This document shows positions 9,586 through 18,365 of a stretch of DNA of 64,000 nucleotides, piece by piece. The stretch's first letter is position 1. Each line of letters begins with the position of its first letter. The notes under the pieces were generated by a model. That model searched no databases and had not been told where the DNA came from. It saw nothing but the letters and a program-made list of their open reading frames with translations. Both the position numbers and the translations under genes were made by a program. Origin of the DNA: Halomontanus rarus (GTDB taxonomy: Archaea; Halobacteriota; Halobacteria; Halobacteriales; Natrialbaceae); NCBI RefSeq assembly GCF_017357405.1, contig NZ_CP071597.1:992001-1056000 (forward strand), written 5' to 3'.

Positions 9586-9908
9586 CCGCAATCGATCCAG
9601 ACCGGTGACGAGTAGTGGGTCCTGGTATCGTAGCCGAGAGATCGAACCACCCCCAACGAAGACGAACCGAATCTCCCATTCTCTTGGTTATTACTACTAG
9701 CTACACATACGCACAATTGAGTGTTAGTCGCGTCCGAGAGGAGAAACGGCGAATTAGGGGAACGGCTCGGAGCGGACCCGACGGCGTCGCTGGCAGTAGG
9801 GAAAGCGAACAGGAACGTTCGTGGTCGCCGTCATGATATAATGCGATCACATCCGCCGTAACGATGGTCCTCGTTTTTCCAGTCCATTCTCGAGACCATG
9901 ATCGAACG
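9586..9908 (+). other. Intergenic region upstream of the Tat-exported protein gene
   Basis: No supported gene is seen in this 323-bp stretch. It holds an AT-rich piece around 9685-9720 (gttattactactagctacac) and a purine-rich tract near 9735-9760. The last 50 bases precede the Tat protein start and include cctcgtttttcc, but no clear TATA box stands out. Confidence 0.4.
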
Positions 9909-11090
9909 ATGACACCAAATTCCAGTGAGAAGACGACCCGACGGTGGTTCCTTCGCGGGGCTGCCGGCACCGCGCTCCTCGGTACGGTGGTATCCGGCTC
10001 GACGGTGCTCGCGGACGATCACTCGGACGACGATACCGATGACGACCGAACGAGCACGACTTCCAGTGACGCCAGACGACCGAACGCAGCGCTGATCTGT
10101 GACGTTGACGGAGCCATTAGCGGTTCCGAGCGATCGTTCGATAACCGCATGCGACTCGGGGGCCCGACGAACGGTGATCGGGACGGCGCTGTCCACGTCA
10201 CGTCGGGAGGAGAGAAGACCCAAGACTACGTCTGTACGACGGTCGATCTCCGAGACGCTGACCTCCAGCTCGGGCGATTGAACCAGTCGGGTCGGCTCAC
10301 GTACGACTACTACACGGGGGAGACACACGATCACGCCAGTCCCGACGAAATCTTCCTGATACTGCGCCAGCGACGGGGACAGCGAGAGAACTACTTCGTC
10401 ACGTATCGGACACTCGACGAGGGAACGACCGGTGAGTGGCGGACTCGAGACGTCTCTTCGGAACTGAACAGAGACGGGTGGCGAGCGATCGAGGTCCCCA
10501 CCGACGAAATCGACGTCGAATCCGAACTGGTTCAGACGACGACGGCGGCGATCGAAGACCGGATCGGGTCCCTCGCTCAGCAGGAGCCCTACCGGAACGT
10601 CGTCAGCCGCTTCGGCGGAAATACCGAGGTGCTCGCGGCGTCCATCGGAACCGGTCGACTCCTCCGACCAGCCGTCAGCGACGTCTACTACGACTCGTTT
10701 CAGGTCTCGGACGAGACGAAACCGATTCCTGCGATACTCCGTATGACGCCGCGTTTCGAGGACGGTGGAGTCAGTTTCTCGTTTACGGACGAGAACGTGG
10801 GCGTGAGTCTCGAGGACGTCGATGAAGACTCGGTCCGGGTGTCCCGATACGCGCCAATCGGGCCCCCGATCGCCGGGACGGACGTCGAGACGACGTCGGT
10901 CGCGGCCAAGTTCGACTCCGACTCCGACTCCGATTCCGATTCCGATTCCGGCGACAGTGACAGCCTACAGGTCGAGTTCGGCGAGAGCGGAGCCTCGAGT
11001 GCGCTCGACGAGGACGATCTAGCGATGGTGTACGGTGCGTTCGACACGGACCGGCCGGTGACCTTCGTCGCTGTCGCCGGACGGAACTAG
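9909..11090 (+). CDS. Tat-exported protein with C-terminal Ser-Asp repeat, function unknown
   Basis: I start this 393-residue protein at the ATG at 9909 (MTPNSSEKTTRRWFLRGAAG), because that places the twin-arginine motif RRWFLRG near the N terminus; an upstream in-frame ATG at 9864 would add 15 residues. Cleavage is expected near STVLADD. The mature part has a mixed, beta-rich composition (LTYDYYTGETHDHASPDEIF, FLILRQRRG, NYFVTYRTL), which could be a jelly-roll-like domain. I recognise no family. Residues about 336-347 are a pure (DS) repeat from six GACTCC/GATTCC units. Folding before export through Tat is usual in haloarchaea. Confidence 0.7.
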   Translation: MTPNSSEKTTRRWFLRGAAGTALLGTVVSGSTVLADDHSDDDTDDDRTSTTSSDARRPNAALICDVDGAISGSERSFDNRMRLGGPTNGDRDGAVHVTSGGEKTQDYVCTTVDLRDADLQLGRLNQSGRLTYDYYTGETHDHASPDEIFLILRQRRGQRENYFVTYRTLDEGTTGEWRTRDVSSELNRDGWRAIEVPTDEIDVESELVQTTTAAIEDRIGSLAQQEPYRNVVSRFGGNTEVLAASIGTGRLLRPAVSDVYYDSFQVSDETKPIPAILRMTPRFEDGGVSFSFTDENVGVSLEDVDEDSVRVSRYAPIGPPIAGTDVETTSVAAKFDSDSDSDSDSDSGDSDSLQVEFGESGASSALDEDDLAMVYGAFDTDRPVTFVAVAGRN

Positions 11091-11380
11091 TCCGTTCACC
11101 CCAGTTTTTCGACTCTAATTCACGCGCGAACGACGGTCGACCACCCCTTCTTCAGCCGAGTTGTCGAACGACGTCCGTTCGTCGTCGCTCACACTACCGC
11201 GAGAATCACCGGCGTCGCGGCGCTCGCGGAAACGTGTCCACCGGTCACACTGAGTGACCGACCTCGACGCGGACGGCCCGTTCCGCGTTAGCATCGATCA
11301 CTATCGGCCGTACGGCGGAAAATCCACAAGTGTAGGTTATATATGGGCGAAGAAACAAGCGTGAGCAAAGAGGCGGTTCC

Positions 11381-11851
11381 ATGCCAGAGATTTACCTACT
11401 AAGTACACTCCTGATGGGCTTGCTCCTGATCGCCGTCGCAACTGTGATCAGCCGAAGTGGCCAGCGAGCGACGCCGAGCGGACACGCCGGCAGTCGAAGC
11501 GGCTTCGCCGAGTGGTCGGGGCGAGCAGATCCGGACTCGAGTCGAGTCGTCACCATCGTGTCCAACCCGATGACGTGGACCATATCGTTCATCGTGCTCG
11601 CAGTCGTGTTCCTCGCTGGCGTCGTTCTGATGTTTCAGGGCTTGCCCGACAGCCTCGGGATCGACAGTTCGGTCGTGGAGACCGGTGTCCTCGGACTCTT
11701 CGGCGCGTTGCTGCTCGGGTTCGTCTTCGCCGGTTCGTACTTCTCGGCCCGTGATCGGATCGGGTATGCGGCCGCCGGTATTGCGATCGCGGCGGTCGCG
11801 ATCGGCCTGTTGCTGTTGATCGGTGTCGTGATCATGCTGCTGTCGGCATAA
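11381..11851 (+). CDS. Small polytopic membrane protein, unknown function
   Basis: The 156-residue protein has four predicted membrane segments: IYLLSTLLMGLLLIAVATVI at the N terminus, then WTISFIVLAVVFLAGVVLMF, VLGLFGALLLGFVFAGSYF and the Ala/Ile/Leu-rich C-terminal helix ending IMLLSA. A hydrophilic loop of about 35 residues (GQRATPSGHAGSRSGFAEW) separates the first two. I do not recognise a domain. A TATA-like element (ggttatatatggg, 11333-11345) lies about 40 nt upstream of the ATG. The gene stands alone, just before the tnpB element, with its stop about 80 bp from the element's left hairpin. Confidence 0.7.
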   Translation: MPEIYLLSTLLMGLLLIAVATVISRSGQRATPSGHAGSRSGFAEWSGRADPDSSRVVTIVSNPMTWTISFIVLAVVFLAGVVLMFQGLPDSLGIDSSVVETGVLGLFGALLLGFVFAGSYFSARDRIGYAAAGIAIAAVAIGLLLLIGVVIMLLSA

Positions 11852-12048
11852 CGTCGCACTTTCTCCGCTCGAATCGGATCGAACAGTACCTGTCCTTTAC
11901 TACTCGAATTCTATCTTCGAGCAGCGAGAGAATCCCGTCGTTTACGACGGGCGTGAATCGCGTCACTCAACTACAAGAACCACCGTCGGTAGCAGGCTGG
12001 ATATTCTACGATAATCCATACCATTAAGTTAGTTTGCCAATATAGTCT

Positions 12049-13303
12049 ATGTACGGCGATTAAGGTCACTCGCACCTACGTTGGTTCCATCCAGAACCAC
12101 CAACAGGTCTGCGATGGCCTCGAATCGCTCGGAGATTCCGCCTCAAAAATCTGGAACGTCGCACGATGGACGGCAGACCGTATCTGGGGCGCAATAGGCG
12201 AAATCCCAGACGAAGGCACGCTGAAATCGTATATGAAGAACCAACCATGCTGGAAAGATCTGAACGCACAATCCAGTCAGAAAGTCATCGAAGAACTTTC
12301 TGACGCTTTCCAGTCGTGGTTCGATTTGCGACAACAAGACGACACGGCGAATCCACCCGGCTACCGCAAACATGGCGACAAACGACCACGTTCCACGGTT
12401 ACGTTCAAAGCAGATGGGTTCAAACACGACCCAGAGAACAACCGTGTCCGACTCTCGAAAGGGTCGAACCTGAAAGAGAATTGGTCGGACTTCATCCTCT
12501 GCGAGTACCAGACCCGGCCAGACGTCATTCTCTCGGAAGTCGCCCGAGTGCAGAACGTTCGCGCCGTCTGGAACGGTCACGAGTGGGAACTGCACTTTGT
12601 CTGCAAAGTCGAACTCGAAACCAGTGACTCGGCAGGCGACGGCGTAGCAGGTATCGACCTCGGTATCACGAATATTGCGACGGTCGCGTTTCCCGACGAG
12701 TACGTTCTGTATCCCGGCAACTCGCTCAAGCAGGACAAGCACTACTTCACCCGAGCTGAGTACGATACTGAAGGTGAGAACGGCCCATCGGAGAAGTCGA
12801 TGTGGGCACGGAGAAAGCTCTCTGACCGTGAGACACACTTCTACCACGTTCTCACGGACGCCATCATCACTGAATGTGTCGAACGCGGTGTTGGCACGCT
12901 CGCGGTGAGTTGGCCTGAAGACGTGCGTGATTCGGACTGGGGCAAGACCGGCAACAAAAAGTTGCACTCGTGGGCGTTCGACCGCATCTACCAGTATCTC
13001 GAATACAAAGGAGAGATACGTGGCGTCGAGGTGCTGAAGGAGAACGAGTGGGACACTTCGAAGACCTGCTCGCACTGTGGCGACGACACGAAGTCAAACC
13101 GGGTCGAACGTGGCCTGTACGTCTGCTCGTCGTGCGAGTTGGTGGCCAACGCCGATTGCAACGGGGCGGAGAATATGCGACAGAAGATAACTCCGAGTCC
13201 TCACGGCGAGGATAGGAGTAACGGCTGTGTGGCACAGCCATCGGTACACCTGTTCGACCGCGAAAGCGGGACGTTTCACACGAGAGAACAGGTCGTATCG
13301 TAG
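12049..13303 (+). pseudogene. tnpB: TnpB RNA-guided nuclease/transposase, 5' frameshift
   Basis: Family homology (IKVTRTYVGSIQNHQQVCDG onwards) begins at once after 12059, but the frame has no ATG, GTG or TTG there. The only nearby ATG (12049) reads MYGD and stops. Removing one G at 12055/12056 would give MYAIKVTRTYVGS, so a one-base insertion is likely. The first in-frame ATG is 12233, about 60 residues in. Further on the protein has the RuvC-I motif GIDLGITN, the zinc ribbon CSHCG...CSSC and NADCNGAENM with the third acidic residue. The usual second RuvC motif reads LAVSWPEDVR and its acid is unclear. TnpB is a guide-RNA-directed DNA endonuclease that aids element retention. Confidence 0.8.
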
Positions 13304-13365
13304 ACCAGCAAATATCCCAACTGTGGTACGGGAAGCCGCGCCGTTTACGGCGCGGAGGATGTCAC
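13200..13365 (+). ncRNA. Probable TnpB guide RNA (reRNA/omega RNA) scaffold
   Basis: In IS200/IS605 elements the guide RNA scaffold overlaps the 3' end of tnpB and runs to the right end, and sense-overlapping transcripts have been reported for IS1341-type genes in Halobacterium. Here the tnpB tail is followed by a strong hairpin (13336-13355, 8-bp stem, TTTA loop) and the end box aggatgtcac. The guide would then be the flanking sequence starting at 13366 (tcgtctgtacgatcgactgc). The 5' end at 13200 is only approximate. Confidence 0.5.
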
Positions 13366-13742
13366 TCGTCTGTACGATCGACTGCTGAATGGCCAACGGC
13401 GCTTCCACGACCTCGCAGTGAACGCGAATCGCCTCGAGGTCAAGCCCCGGACAATCTCCTCGTATTCTGCACGCTCGTGCCGACTCGAACCGGATTCGAC
13501 CGAGAGCCGGCATGGCCCGTCCATATCGGTCCCGTGATCCGCGTCCCTCGGCGACGAACGAACGTCAGTGGTATCGTATCGACTCGTTCCGACCGGCCTC
13601 GCGATCGGACACCGCCCTCGATCTCGTCCGTAAATCTGGTCTGTGGTGCCGTCTCCGAGGGCTCGACTACCCGTCTCGGAGCCCGTCACTCACGTTCTCG
13701 ACGGCGATTCGTCCGATCGACTCGAGTCCCGAGGTCACGAGT

Positions 13743-13790
13743 TATAGTAGCCACTGAACGTCAGTGTATAGTCGCCGCTGAAAGTCAGTG
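13743..13790. repeat. Two tandem 24-bp units with internal palindrome
   Basis: Unit 1 is TATAGTAGCCACTGAACG followed by TCAGTG, and unit 2 (13767-13790) differs at three positions (21 of 24 identical). Each unit contains CACTGA...TCAGTG or a near copy, so each can fold into a short hairpin. The array has only two units with no spacer, so it is not CRISPR-like. Confidence 0.75.
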
Positions 13791-13826
13791 CACACCCGAT
13801 CGTACAGCTATCGTGCACCGGTGTAT
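13791..13826. repeat. Dispersed palindromic intergenic repeat, copy A
   Basis: The block CACACCCGATCGTACAGC followed by TATCGTGCACCGGTGT directly follows the 24-bp repeats. It matches the block at 35703-35736 closely (about 30 of 36 aligned positions by eye, two small gaps). ACACC near its start pairs with GGTGT at its end, so it may form a hairpin in DNA or RNA. Confidence 0.6.
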
Positions 13827-14065
13827 AACACCGACCGTGGGACGGAAGATCGAACGGACGGCGAGGGCCAGTACTCCGATCGCGTGCCGAGTGGACGCCG
13901 TCCGAGCCCCTCTTCGAGTGACCGACTCGAAGACGTGCGAAGCCGCCCGCTGAGGGACCCGAACTCGAGTCGAGAACAAAAAACAGCTCCGGATCGGACC
14001 GGAATCATCGGTCGTCGACGCGTCGTCGCCGGAGCGCTACCGTACGTGTCGCAAAGACCGCGACC

Positions 14066-14332
14066 TTACTGGATCGAGTATCCTGCGGCGAGGACGAGCA
14101 GGAACACCATGAACACGGCGGTCACCATCAGGTAACTGATCGATCTGGGCTCGTCCCGCAGGTGCATGAAGAAGGCGGCGATGAGGCCGACCTTGATCAC
14201 CGCGAGGATTAGTGTCCCGCCGATTGCCATCGTGTAGTTGAAGATCTGGTCGAGCTCGAAGAAGACGAACTTGCCAGTCGCCAGTGCTATTAACGCGATG
14301 TAGATGAGCGTATAGGTCCGAACTCCCGCCAT
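14066..14332 (-). CDS. Cytochrome c oxidase subunit IV-like membrane protein
   Basis: Started at MAGVRTYTLIYIAL (14332), the protein has 88 residues and three membrane helices: YTLIYIALIALATGKFVFF, MAIGGTLILAVIKVGLIAAFFM and ISYLMVTAVFMVFLLVLAAG. The motif VIKVGLIAAFFMHLR in the second helix is the recognisable core of the prokaryotic CoxIV/CyoD-like family, small subunits bound to haem-copper oxidases. The main oxidase genes lie 4.4 kb away on the same strand, so it probably belongs to that complex although it is not in the same operon. Longer in-frame extensions upstream look non-coding. Confidence 0.85.
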   Translation of the reverse strand: MAGVRTYTLIYIALIALATGKFVFFELDQIFNYTMAIGGTLILAVIKVGLIAAFFMHLRDEPRSISYLMVTAVFMVFLLVLAAGYSIQ

Positions 14333-14506
14333 TGGTTCGGATTCCGTGTGACGCGCACTTATACCTTCCTCAATACGCTCGCAGATCGCTCGGCGACCTC
14401 GGCATTCGGATTCGATCGTCGACGAGAGAGACACGAATCTGTGGGTCCCGCCATCGCTCGAGAACGACACGTAGATGGGCGTTCGGTCCCTCGTTCGCGA
14501 CACAGA

Positions 14507-15922
14507 ATGAGGGGGCGTTCGACAACCAGTGTCGTCACCGGTCGCCGGCTCGGAATCGCCGTCGCAGTAATCGGGGCCGCGTTACTCGTCGGCGTCGGCG
14601 TCGCCGCCGCGAGCAACGTCGCCGCCGGGTTGTCCGACTCGCGGGGCGACATCTCGGTCCCCACCTGGCTCTACCTCGCGAGTGGCGGCGGGACCGTCGG
14701 TGCGATGGCGCTGCTCACGATGCTCGTCACCGATCGCGAGTTCATCGACGGCTACCACGACGGAACGTTCGACGCACCGATCGAGAGCGCACGCCGGATC
14801 GGCGGGCTCCTGCTGGGCACGCTCGGCGTCGTCGGGCTCGTGTTCGTCCTCGCCGTCGGAATCGCCGGGCCACAGCGAGGACAGGTGAGCGCGACCGTCC
14901 TGGTGACGTTCGTCGGCGCTCGCGCACTGTTGACGATGGTCGCCTACACCGTCGGGGACCCGTGGCCGGCGCTCAATCCCTGGCGACGGATCGCCGACGC
15001 GTTGCCGAGCGCGGACGTCACCTACCCGGACCGGTTGGCTTCCTGGCCGGCCGTCGGCGCACTGCTGGGACTCGTCTGGATCGAACTCGTCGGTCCCCTG
15101 AGTACGTCGCCGCGCGCGCTCGTCGTCGCCATCCTCGGCTACTCCGCGTTCACGATCGCCGGCGCGGTAACGTTCACACCCGCGATCTGGTTCCGGAAGG
15201 CGGATCCGCTGTCGGTCTGGTTCCGGTTCTACGGCTCGGTCGCACCGATCCAGCGGACAGACGACGGGGTCGAGCTCCGCGCACCGGGCGCGCGACTGAC
15301 CGACGACGACGTTCTCACGGACCTCTCGGCCGTCGCGTTCGCTATCGTACTCGTCTGGGAACTCACCTACAGCGCCTTCGTCGTGACGCCGCCGGGCGTT
15401 CGAACGGTCGAGACGCTGGTCGGGTTCGGACTGCCGGCGTCGCTGGTCTACCTCGCGATGTTACTGGTGGGCTTCGTCGGCTTCTGCTGGGTGTACTGGA
15501 TCGCCGCCGGGCGCACTCGCTCGCGCGCGGAGACGTACATCTCCCAGCGCTATCTGGCGATCCGATTCGCGCCGCCGCTGTTCGCGATCGCCGCGGGCTA
15601 TCACTTCGCCCACTACGTCGGCTTCTCGATCTCGCTGTGGCCGTCGCTGATCGACACGCTGCTCGAGCCGCTGTCAGCGCCGCCGAACCCGACGGTACTC
15701 GGATTGACCTCTTGGTTCGGGTACGTCGAAATAGCCGGGATCCTCCTCGGACACATCCTCGCCGTCTGGGTCGCTCACACCGTCTCGTTCGAGCTGTTTC
15801 CGGGCAAGTTACAGGCGATCCGGAGCCAGTATCCGTTCGTCGCAGTGATGATCGCGTTTACGATGGTGAGCCTATGGTTGCTCTCGCTGCCGGAACTCGG
15901 CGCGCCGTACGTTCCGGGATGA
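14507..15922 (+). CDS. Polytopic membrane protein, FenI-like family suspected
   Basis: From the ATG at 14507 (MRGRSTTSVVTGRRLGIAVA) the protein has 471 residues and about eleven hydrophobic segments. The features GDPWPALNPWRRI, YPDRLASWPAVGALLGLVWIELV and a later FRKADPLSVWFRFYGSVAP region recall a group of actinobacterial and haloarchaeal membrane proteins annotated after fenitrothion hydrolase (FenI), usually located beside haem-copper oxidase or copper genes. Several His residues in the second half (YHFAHYVGF, GHILAVWVAH) could bind metal or haem. It is divergent from the CoxIV-like gene and 44 bp upstream of a zinc-finger membrane protein. A role in oxidase assembly is a guess; the hydrolase name should not be taken as activity. 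Confidence 0.65.
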   Translation: MRGRSTTSVVTGRRLGIAVAVIGAALLVGVGVAAASNVAAGLSDSRGDISVPTWLYLASGGGTVGAMALLTMLVTDREFIDGYHDGTFDAPIESARRIGGLLLGTLGVVGLVFVLAVGIAGPQRGQVSATVLVTFVGARALLTMVAYTVGDPWPALNPWRRIADALPSADVTYPDRLASWPAVGALLGLVWIELVGPLSTSPRALVVAILGYSAFTIAGAVTFTPAIWFRKADPLSVWFRFYGSVAPIQRTDDGVELRAPGARLTDDDVLTDLSAVAFAIVLVWELTYSAFVVTPPGVRTVETLVGFGLPASLVYLAMLLVGFVGFCWVYWIAAGRTRSRAETYISQRYLAIRFAPPLFAIAAGYHFAHYVGFSISLWPSLIDTLLEPLSAPPNPTVLGLTSWFGYVEIAGILLGHILAVWVAHTVSFELFPGKLQAIRSQYPFVAVMIAFTMVSLWLLSLPELGAPYVPG

Positions 15923-15965
15923 GGATGCGGTCGATCGACGGGACAGCACTCACACACCGGTTCCC

Positions 15966-16310
15966 ATGAACACGAACACGGACATGAACACTAACACCAA
16001 CACCCTGCCCGCACGCACCGAAGCGTACGCCGAACAGGTCACCGACGTCGAGTACGACGTTCCGGTGGATGAGACACCCACGACCCGCTGTCCGTACTGC
16101 GACCGGCCGTTCCGGACCGAACGGCTCGCGACCTTCCACGTCGGCGTTCGTCACCCCGACGAGTGTACCGAGGCCGAACGGGAGCGGTTCGACGAGGAGC
16201 GCGACGACGAGGAGTTCGATCTGTTCACGTTCCACCTCAAGGCGGCCGTCTCGGTCTTTTTGGTCTACTTCATGTTCACGTTCATCTACGGACTCGTCTG
16301 GGCGGGTTGA
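15966..16310 (+). CDS. Zinc-finger protein with one C-terminal membrane helix
   Basis: The 114-residue protein has a low-complexity start (MNTNTDMNTNTNT), then the C2H2-like finger CPYCDRPFRTERLATFHVGVRHPDEC (two Cys, two His, residues about 42-65), an acidic linker (ERFDEERDDEEFDLF) and a helix AAVSVFLVYFMFTFIYGLVW that anchors it with the finger in the cytoplasm. It lies 43 bp after the FenI-like gene and probably shares its transcript. Similar short proteins occur near oxidase genes in haloarchaea, where they carry a DUF name. Zinc binding is inferred from the motif only. Confidence 0.75.
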   Translation: MNTNTDMNTNTNTLPARTEAYAEQVTDVEYDVPVDETPTTRCPYCDRPFRTERLATFHVGVRHPDECTEAERERFDEERDDEEFDLFTFHLKAAVSVFLVYFMFTFIYGLVWAG

Positions 16311-16391
16311 AACGATCGAACGACGACCACGAACGGAGACCACCACGCGCTCCAGAATATCTTTGGTGCGTGACCGTTCACGTCCGGGTAC

Positions 16392-18365
16392 ATGTCTCGC
16401 CCGGCCTCGTCTCGAGTCTCCATCCCGGTCTGTCACCTCCGTGCGATCCTTCTCGTCCTCTGTTGTCTCGCGCTCGCGTTATCCGCGGGACCCGCGGGTG
16501 CGATCGCTCACCCGGGACTCGAAGACGCGGCCGACGACGACCGAGTCCGTACCCAGTTCTCGACCGAGACCGAGACTGAGACTGGGGCCGAACTCGAGAC
16601 TGAGGTCGAGTTCGACGCACCCTCGAACGGCACTATCGAACTCGTGGTCCGACTCGAGGAAGCCGACGTTCCCCCGTCAGTGACCGACTCCGAGGCGAAC
16701 GTCCAAGCCGGAGCAGAGGACGAGGCCGAACCCGAACCCGAAGTCGAAGCGATCCTCGAGGAGCAAGCCGAGGACACCCAGGCCGAACTCGTCGACTACG
16801 CTGAAACGACCCCCGGCGTGACCGTCCAACATCGGTTCTGGCTAACCAACGCCGTCCTCGTCGAAATCGACGTCGATCGAGTCGACCCTGCGTCGCTCGA
16901 GCGCTTCGACGACGTGGTCGACGTTCATCGAAACTTCGAGTTGCAGGTACCCGAGCCGCCGGACGCATCCGTCGCCGACGGCGAACCGACTCACGATTAC
17001 GAACCGCCGTCCGACGCTCACTACCGGACCGCGCCGGCCCCGGCACGGCTCAACGCCCCCGACGTCTGGCGGGCGTACGGCACCCGCGGGTCGGGCGTTC
17101 GGGTCGCCGTCCTCGACACGGGAATCGACGTCTCCCACCCCGACCTCGAGCTCGCTACGGACGATCCGTCCGACCCGACGTATCCCGGCGGCTGGGCGTC
17201 GTTCGCCCCCGACGGGACGCGAGAGCTCGAGTCGACGCCACACGACAGCGGGAGACACGGAACGGCAGTCGGCAGCCTCCTCGCCGGCGGTAACGCGACC
17301 GGACGCTACCTCGGCGTCGCACCCGACGTCGATCTCATGGCCGGACAGGTCCTCTCGGAAGAGGGCGGGACGTTCGCCCAGCTTATCGCGGGGATGGAGT
17401 GGGCGCTCGAGAACGACGCGGACATCGTCAGCATGAGTCTCGGATCGGCCGGCACCGACGATCGGTTGATCGAGCCGGTGCGTCACGCCCGCCAGCACGG
17501 CGTCGTGGTCGTCGCCGCGGTCGGCAACGACGGGGAGAACGTCGCCGCTTCGCCGGCGAACGTCTACGACGCGCTCGCCGTCGGCGCGACGGATGCAGAG
17601 TGGCAGGTGCCGCCGTTTTCGGGCGGCTCAGTCATCGAGACGGACGCGGCGTGGACTGACCCGCCCGAGGAGTGGCCCGCCTCGTACGTCGTCCCGGACG
17701 TCGTCGCACCCGGCGTCGCCGTCGAGAGTGCGGTTCCGGGCGGAGAGTACCGAAATCTCTCCGGGACGTCGATGGCGACGCCGTACGTCTCCGGCGTCCT
17801 CGCGCTCGTCCAGGCGACGAGTGTCGACCACTCGCCGCCGACCCTCGAAGGGGCGCTGCTCGAGACGACGTGGTATCCCGACGGCGTCGACCCGGGACCG
17901 GGAACGCGGTACGGACAGGGTATCGTCGACGCGAAAGCCGCGGTCGACGCGACCGCGAGCGCCCGCCTCGTGGGGCGGGTGACCGGCGAGTCCGGAGCAC
18001 CGATCGCGGGCGCAGCGGTCGACGTCGAAGGGGACGGGCCGTCCGCGACCAGCGTCACGTCGATCACGACTGACGCGGACGGGTCGTACGCGCTCACGGT
18101 CACGCCCGGGACGACGACCGTCTCGGTCGAGGCCCCCGACTACCACGCGAACGAGACGGCGCTTTCGGCGGTCGCCGGCTCGAGGGTAACTCATAATGTG
18201 AGTCTTCAGCGTGTAAGTCCTCAGCGAGCCGACGACGAGATCGAGGCCGCGGCCCACGAATCTCCCGCTGACGAATCGTCCCCAGGACTCGGTGCGAGCG
18301 GTGCGGTCGGCGCACTCGGCGTCGTCCTCGCGGTGCTGTTCGTTCGCCGTCTCGAGCGTCGGTGA
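16392..18365 (+). CDS. Secreted S8 (subtilisin-like) serine protease with C-terminal anchor
   Basis: The 657-residue protein opens with a Sec signal (AILLVLCCLALALSAGPAGA). A Glu-rich propeptide region of about 190 residues follows. The peptidase domain carries the triad in standard order: Asp242 in VAVLDTGID, His289 in SGRHGTAVGSLLAGG and Ser460 in LSGTSMATPYVSGV, plus the oxyanion Asn379 in GNDG. After about residue 520 comes a carboxypeptidase-regulatory-like beta domain (LVGRVTGESGAPIAGAAVDV, DADGSYALTVTPG). The C terminus is PGLGASGAVGALGVVLAVLF with Arg residues, similar to PGF-type anchor signals. It should act at the cell surface. It sits between oxidase-related genes but no functional link is visible. 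Confidence 0.92.
   Translation: MSRPASSRVSIPVCHLRAILLVLCCLALALSAGPAGAIAHPGLEDAADDDRVRTQFSTETETETGAELETEVEFDAPSNGTIELVVRLEEADVPPSVTDSEANVQAGAEDEAEPEPEVEAILEEQAEDTQAELVDYAETTPGVTVQHRFWLTNAVLVEIDVDRVDPASLERFDDVVDVHRNFELQVPEPPDASVADGEPTHDYEPPSDAHYRTAPAPARLNAPDVWRAYGTRGSGVRVAVLDTGIDVSHPDLELATDDPSDPTYPGGWASFAPDGTRELESTPHDSGRHGTAVGSLLAGGNATGRYLGVAPDVDLMAGQVLSEEGGTFAQLIAGMEWALENDADIVSMSLGSAGTDDRLIEPVRHARQHGVVVVAAVGNDGENVAASPANVYDALAVGATDAEWQVPPFSGGSVIETDAAWTDPPEEWPASYVVPDVVAPGVAVESAVPGGEYRNLSGTSMATPYVSGVLALVQATSVDHSPPTLEGALLETTWYPDGVDPGPGTRYGQGIVDAKAAVDATASARLVGRVTGESGAPIAGAAVDVEGDGPSATSVTSITTDADGSYALTVTPGTTTVSVEAPDYHANETALSAVAGSRVTHNVSLQRVSPQRADDEIEAAAHESPADESSPGLGASGAVGALGVVLAVLFVRRLERR

Larger units (their letters stand above)
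11930..13365 (+). mobile_element. IS200/IS605-group element carrying tnpB only (IS1341 type)
   Basis: A perfect 7-bp hairpin with a TTTA loop (CCCGTCG/CGACGGG, 11934-11951) lies at the left, and a perfect 8-bp hairpin with the same loop (CCGCGCCG/CGGCGCGG, 13336-13355) at the right, followed by aggatgtcac. Such subterminal hairpins, rather than terminal inverted repeats, define IS200/IS605 elements. Between them lies only a tnpB reading frame, and no tyrosine transposase tnpA is present, so the element cannot move by itself. Exact ends are estimates; the right end is placed after gtcac at 13365 by analogy with haloarchaeal relatives. Confidence 0.8.
13366..14065. other. Gene-poor spacer downstream of the tnpB element
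   Basis: No well-supported gene is seen in 700 bp. A minus-strand frame starting at 13513 (MPALGRIRFESARACRIRGD) reads plausibly for about 50 residues and then runs into the element, so it might be the 5' stump of an interrupted gene, but I recognise no family. Two tandem 24-bp repeats and a related palindromic block (13743-13826) are listed separately. The remainder looks non-coding. Confidence 0.45.

Noticed and set aside
13366..13513. Fifty-codon minus-strand frame (MPALGRIRFESARACRIRGD) ending at the tnpB element
   Set aside because: It might be the stump of an interrupted gene, but I could not match the other flank of the element to its continuation.
13743..13790. Possible CRISPR array in the tandem 24-bp units
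   Set aside because: Only two adjacent units with no spacer between them and no cas genes in the window.
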